54,136 nucleotides of DNA from an uncultured Oscillospiraceae bacterium (GTDB taxonomy: Bacteria > Bacillota > Clostridia > Oscillospirales > Acutalibacteraceae). The notes under the pieces were generated by a model. It was given only the letters and a program-made list of their open reading frames with translations. It was not told the origin of the DNA and did no database searches. The stretch covers positions 1 through 54,136 of the forward strand of contig URJZ01000009.1 of the NCBI GenBank assembly GCA_900548305.1, in the 5' to 3' direction. How positions within the stretch are numbered: the first letter of the stretch is position 1; each line of letters begins with the position of its first letter. The position numbers and the translations under genes were made by a program. This document shows positions 51,688 through 54,136 of this stretch, in pieces.

Positions 51688-51879
51688 ATGCCATCAGAAG
51701 CACAAAAAAGAGCAAATTTGAAATTGCAGCAAAATAGAGAAAGGATGTCGTTTTGGGTTCAAAAAGACGGGACGAAAGCCAGATATATGGAGCAAGCAGA
51801 AAAGCAAGGGAAAAGTTTTAATCAGTATGTTGTTGATTTGATTGAAAACGACATAAAAAAAGAGGGTAACGGCTGTTAA
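51688..51879 (+). CDS. Arc-like (ribbon-helix-helix) small regulator
   Basis: 63 residues. MPSEAQKRANLKLQQNRERM is the basic start common in phage and plasmid Arc-type proteins. SFWVQKDGTKARYMEQAEKQ and GKSFNQYVVDLIENDIKKE give a strand followed by two helices. GAGGTGAT 4-5 bases upstream sets the ATG at 51688; a longer frame opens at 51661. It is convergent with the holin gene and shares its terminator. It probably binds the palindromes upstream and may be the transcription switch at the prophage edge, or an antitoxin-like protein without a visible toxin. Confidence 0.8.
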   Translation: MPSEAQKRANLKLQQNRERMSFWVQKDGTKARYMEQAEKQGKSFNQYVVDLIENDIKKEGNGC

Positions 51880-51900
51880 ACCGCTATCCTCTTTTTACTT
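51853..51900. terminator. Convergent terminator between regulator and holin gene
   Basis: A/T-flanked stem of AAAAGAGG with CCTCTTTT and inner CGG/CCG pairs. It includes the regulator stop codon and reaches the holin stop, giving T-runs on both strands. Confidence 0.75.
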
Positions 51901-52224
51901 ATTTTTATTCTGTATGTTTATATCACTATCTTTTGAGCTGTTGTTTTTAAACTGTTTGAAAATTTGGTTTGCATACACACTTGCACCACCTGTTAACACA
52001 CCTTGTGTCAATGCTGTAAAAATGGCCATGGCAATAAGTTGAGGACTACCCAGAGTAGTCGTTGCCAATACATAAATGACTGACAGCAAAATACCAATTG
52101 TACCAACTATCAATGGAATTAGTTTATTAGCAATCAAGGATGTTTTCTTTGCTGCCATACCAATTATATACAAAACCGGAATTAGAATTAGTAATTCCGG
52201 CTTAATATATTCTGTAAAATCCAT
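51895..52224 (-). CDS. Phage holin
   Basis: 109 residues with three hydrophobic stretches (LLILIPVLYIIGMAA, LIPLIVGTIGILLSVIYVLA, and a third near residues 62-85 with ALTQGVLTGG), and a charged, Asn/Lys-rich C-terminal tail. Length, topology and the K-KT-segment after helix 1 fit the phage_holin_5_2 group. It makes membrane holes that free the endolysin. It is the last gene of the lysis cassette. Confidence 0.85.
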   Translation of the reverse strand: MDFTEYIKPELLILIPVLYIIGMAAKKTSLIANKLIPLIVGTIGILLSVIYVLATTTLGSPQLIAMAIFTALTQGVLTGGASVYANQIFKQFKNNSSKDSDINIQNKNK

Positions 52225-52239
52225 ATTATATCTCTCCTT

Positions 52240-52530
52240 TTACTTCAAAATCTGCGTTAAAACAGCAGCTACCATGCCGGATACCAAAGCGCCTAACGCT
52301 GCCGCAATTAGTTTATCCCACCACTGTGCTGGACGAGCTGTTACTTTTTCTACTTCCTGCTTAATTTCTTCCACATCTTCTTTGATATTATCTACTTTGC
52401 TGTCTACCTTAGCAATGGCAAGGGTCAAAGTTCTCAGGTCTTTTACTTCTCTTTCCAGTGCATCAATGCGCTTATGCGCCGATGCCGCAGCATCTAATGC
52501 TTTGCCAAGTGTTACATCGTTGTCTCCCAT
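52240..52530 (-). CDS. XhlA-like phage lysis protein
   Basis: 96 residues. A long coiled coil (VKDLRTLTLAIAKVDSKVDNI, ending EEIKQEVEKV) precedes a C-terminal membrane helix (KLIAAALGALVSGMVAAVL). This is the layout of haemolysin XhlA-type proteins, which work with holin and endolysin at the membrane. It sits between both, 15 bases from each neighbour. Confidence 0.85.
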   Translation of the reverse strand: MGDNDVTLGKALDAAASAHKRIDALEREVKDLRTLTLAIAKVDSKVDNIKEDVEEIKQEVEKVTARPAQWWDKLIAAALGALVSGMVAAVLTQILK

Positions 52531-52544
52531 AATGCATTGCTCCG

Positions 52545-53651
52545 TTATGGTAACTGTAATGCTTGCCCCGGGTATATGGTATCATCGGATAAACCATTGA
52601 GTGCTTTTATCTCTTGATATCTTGTACCATCACCTAATTGTGACTGTGCAATCCCCCAAAGACTGTCGCCTGCTTGTACATAATATGTGTGAGACGAAGA
52701 ATTTTGTGACACAAGCAAAACTTGTCCTACATGGATGATGTTGGGGTCAGAAATACCATTTAATACAGCTAGTTCCTGATAGGTAGTACCATACTTTGCA
52801 GCTATTCCACTGAGTGTATCTCCTGCTTGTACTGTGTAAGTAGTTCCACCTTGCGGTGTGCTTATCTCATGGCCTTTCAGCTTAATAATTTGTCCTACAT
52901 GAATCATATTCGGGTCTTCAATACCATTAATTGCTGCCAACTCTTGATAAGTAGTTCCAAATTTTGCAGCAATATCACTTAATGTGTCTCCTGCCATAAC
53001 TGTGTATGTGTCGTAACTTGGTTTCGGCTTTGGTGTAGGTATGAAAGCGGATCCGTTGGTGTAATCTTTATAGCACCAGTTCATGTCTGCTGTGTTGGCT
53101 GTGATACCGTCAATAACCGCTTTAGAGCTATACTGCCACATGGTATGTGCGCCTTTGTAGTCGCACTGTATATTGTATTGCGCCATCCATACATCGATAC
53201 CTGCCGCATCAATACGAGTCATGTCAATATAATTAGTTGCCCAGTTTAGATTGGTATACAGCATAGGTGTATACCCTGCCGCACGAATCTTATTGCAAAA
53301 AGCAATTGCCATATCGGTACAGACTGCTTTACCTAATGCCGCTTGAGTATTTTCTTCCATGTCAAATGCTACAGGGTATTGCGGCGCAGTTCCTGCGATA
53401 AGCTCTAGACAAAAGTCTGCTTCCTGCTCCGTACCTGCTACATCCATAGCGTAGGAATAATGATAAAATCCATAAGGCATACCAACGATTTTGCAGCCAG
53501 ATAGATTATTATAAAACTGCTTGTCTACCTGGTTTGGAGAGCTTACGCCATAACCAGTACGTATCATAGCGCCCGAAACTCCTGCACTTCTTACTTTTTT
53601 CCAGTCAATGTTTCCTTGATGTTCGCTTACATCGATTACTGATAGTTTCAT
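52545..53651 (-). CDS. Phage endolysin: GH25 lysozyme with three LysM domains
   Basis: 368 residues. The GH25 barrel covers about residues 1-195 with IDVSEHQGNIDWKKV and the catalytic pair in VAFDMEENT near residue 97. LysM domains follow at about 214-257, 266-309 and 320-366 (YTVMAGDTLSDIA, YTVQAGDTLSGIA, YYVQAGDSLWGIA). It cleaves the muramic acid-glucosamine bond of peptidoglycan and binds the wall through LysM. The frame opens up to 53741, but the family begins at the ATG 53651, preceded by AAAGGAAAG. Confidence 0.95.
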   Translation of the reverse strand: MKLSVIDVSEHQGNIDWKKVRSAGVSGAMIRTGYGVSSPNQVDKQFYNNLSGCKIVGMPYGFYHYSYAMDVAGTEQEADFCLELIAGTAPQYPVAFDMEENTQAALGKAVCTDMAIAFCNKIRAAGYTPMLYTNLNWATNYIDMTRIDAAGIDVWMAQYNIQCDYKGAHTMWQYSSKAVIDGITANTADMNWCYKDYTNGSAFIPTPKPKPSYDTYTVMAGDTLSDIAAKFGTTYQELAAINGIEDPNMIHVGQIIKLKGHEISTPQGGTTYTVQAGDTLSGIAAKYGTTYQELAVLNGISDPNIIHVGQVLLVSQNSSSHTYYVQAGDSLWGIAQSQLGDGTRYQEIKALNGLSDDTIYPGQALQLP

Positions 53652-53685
53652 ATCAAATATTCTTTCCTTTCCTATCAAATTAGTT

Positions 53686-53868
53686 TTATTTATTCCACTT
53701 TTTCGGTTCCCTCTTTTTGGGAAGATAAGGTGTACCTGCATGACGATAGCATTCTGAAGGAGGAATCTTCCTCATACTTCCTGTATCAATCAGATAGTGA
53801 CAACAAAAATCGTCCATATATTTATTTTGAGATAAACTTCTATAGTAATAACATCCAATACATTTCAT
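53686..53868 (-). CDS. Small Cys-rich phage protein
   Basis: 60 residues, beginning MKCIGCYYYRSLSQNKYMDD, followed by CCHYLIDTG and PPSECYRHAG. The pattern CX2C, CC and C with a basic tail (KKREPKKWNK) is that of small zinc-binding-like proteins in Firmicute phages. The role is unknown. The ATG overlaps the stop of the preceding gene (ATGA). An AAGGAG box lies 11 bases upstream. Confidence 0.75.
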   Translation of the reverse strand: MKCIGCYYYRSLSQNKYMDDFCCHYLIDTGSMRKIPPSECYRHAGTPYLPKKREPKKWNK

Positions 53869-54041
53869 AATGAAGTACACTCCTTCTGTTGCAACAATGC
53901 ATTTAAAATAGTTTGATACATCTCTAATTTTTGTATTGCATATAACGCCCCGCAGCTTCCTTCGCGGCAGGATTTTACCAAAGCAGACCATTTTTCAATT
54001 TTTTGCTTTGTGTATGTAATTGCTGATTCTTGCGTAGTCAT
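53865..54041 (-). CDS. Small phage protein, 58 residues
   Basis: Helical protein with MTTQESAITYTKQKIEKWSA at the start and REGSCGALYAIQKLEMYQTI in the middle. No family is recognised. A GAGGTGAT box about 11 bases upstream supports the ATG, and the stop overlaps the next start by 4 bases, so it belongs to the phage operon. Confidence 0.65.
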   Translation of the reverse strand: MTTQESAITYTKQKIEKWSALVKSCREGSCGALYAIQKLEMYQTILNALLQQKECTSL

Positions 54042-54051
54042 CGACTATTTA

Positions 54052-54136
54052 TCACCTCTCCTCCAAATAAACCATCTCATCTTGCTCTAACCAATTTCCG
54101 CTAAAATACCAATGTACCAACATGTTCAAAAATTCT
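54052..54136 (-). CDS. C-terminal end of a further phage protein (cut by window edge)
   Basis: Only the last 28 codons are inside the window (MLVHWYFSGNWLEQDEMVY, then LEER and a stop TGA). It overlaps the ribosome-binding site of the next gene. Length and family are not known. Confidence 0.5.
   Translation of the reverse strand, partial: EFLNMLVHWYFSGNWLEQDEMVYLEER

Noticed and set aside
1..54136. CRISPR array
   Set aside because: No series of identical repeats with unique spacers was seen; the only regular short repeats are the palindromes at 51.6 kb, with only three full units.

Overview
The window looks like chromosomal DNA of a low-GC, anaerobic Gram-positive bacterium of the class Clostridia. 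The grounds are AT-rich intergenic DNA, strong GGAGG ribosome-binding sites, an [FeFe]-hydrogenase with its maturase HydE, a Na+-pumping oxaloacetate decarboxylase, FabK in place of FabI, a YtrA-type GntR regulator and the Bacillus-like yqeG/aroQ/pepP/efp neighbourhood. The genus cannot be fixed from the sequence; an Oscillospiraceae-like gut or sediment anaerobe is only a guess.

Layout. 0-4 kb: 5' end of yebC, a flavodoxin-fold reductase, tRNA-Leu, and a GntR/ABC-2 transporter operon with its own consensus promoter. 4-7.6 kb: a DUF2935 protein, hydE, and a glutamate-cysteine-ligase-like gene just upstream of hydE. 8-11.3 kb: a four-gene decarboxylase sodium pump in which the biotin carrier is a separate gene. 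11.5-13 kb: a class II amidotransferase and a PAP2 phosphatase. 13.0-13.4 kb: a gene-less interval with two consensus promoters and a terminator that probably encodes a structured RNA. 13.4-17.2 kb: a trimeric NAD-linked hydrogenase operon (hydC-hydB-hydA) with a Rex-like palindrome upstream. 17.3-20.9 kb: rpsU-yqeG-aroQ-like-pepP-efp and a zinc-ribbon gene. Then tRNA-Trp, a MATE exporter, and a frameshifted secreted-protein gene coupled to a lipoprotein gene.

24.3-30.9 kb: a seven-gene operon made of a TetR regulator, two ATPases, a solute-binding lipoprotein, a methyltransferase and two permeases (Dpp/Nik type), with two clear TTG starts. 31.6-32.8 kb: a decayed patch holding a serine recombinase broken by one base and remains of a secreted protein gene. 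33-37.7 kb: tRNA-Thr and tRNA-Asp, then a MacB-like ATPase and a giant FtsX permease with a coiled-coil insertion. 38-39.8 kb: a P-loop kinase and a GH3 hexosaminidase lipoprotein.

40.2-50.3 kb: one long fatty-acid synthesis operon, accB-accC-accD-accA-fabH-fabK-(nitronate-monooxygenase-like)-fabD-fabG-fabF-fabZ. It makes malonyl-CoA and runs the whole elongation cycle, but holds no acpP and no recognisable fabT or fapR. 51-54.1 kb: the edge of a prophage with a lysis cassette (small phage proteins, GH25/LysM endolysin, XhlA-like protein, holin). It ends at an Arc/RHH-type regulator preceded by evenly spaced palindromes.

Energy metabolism ties several parts together: the NAD-linked hydrogenase (with HydE for its cofactor) reoxidises reduced carriers, the oxaloacetate decarboxylase converts decarboxylation into a Na+ gradient, and the Rex-like site suggests NADH/NAD control of hydrogenase expression.
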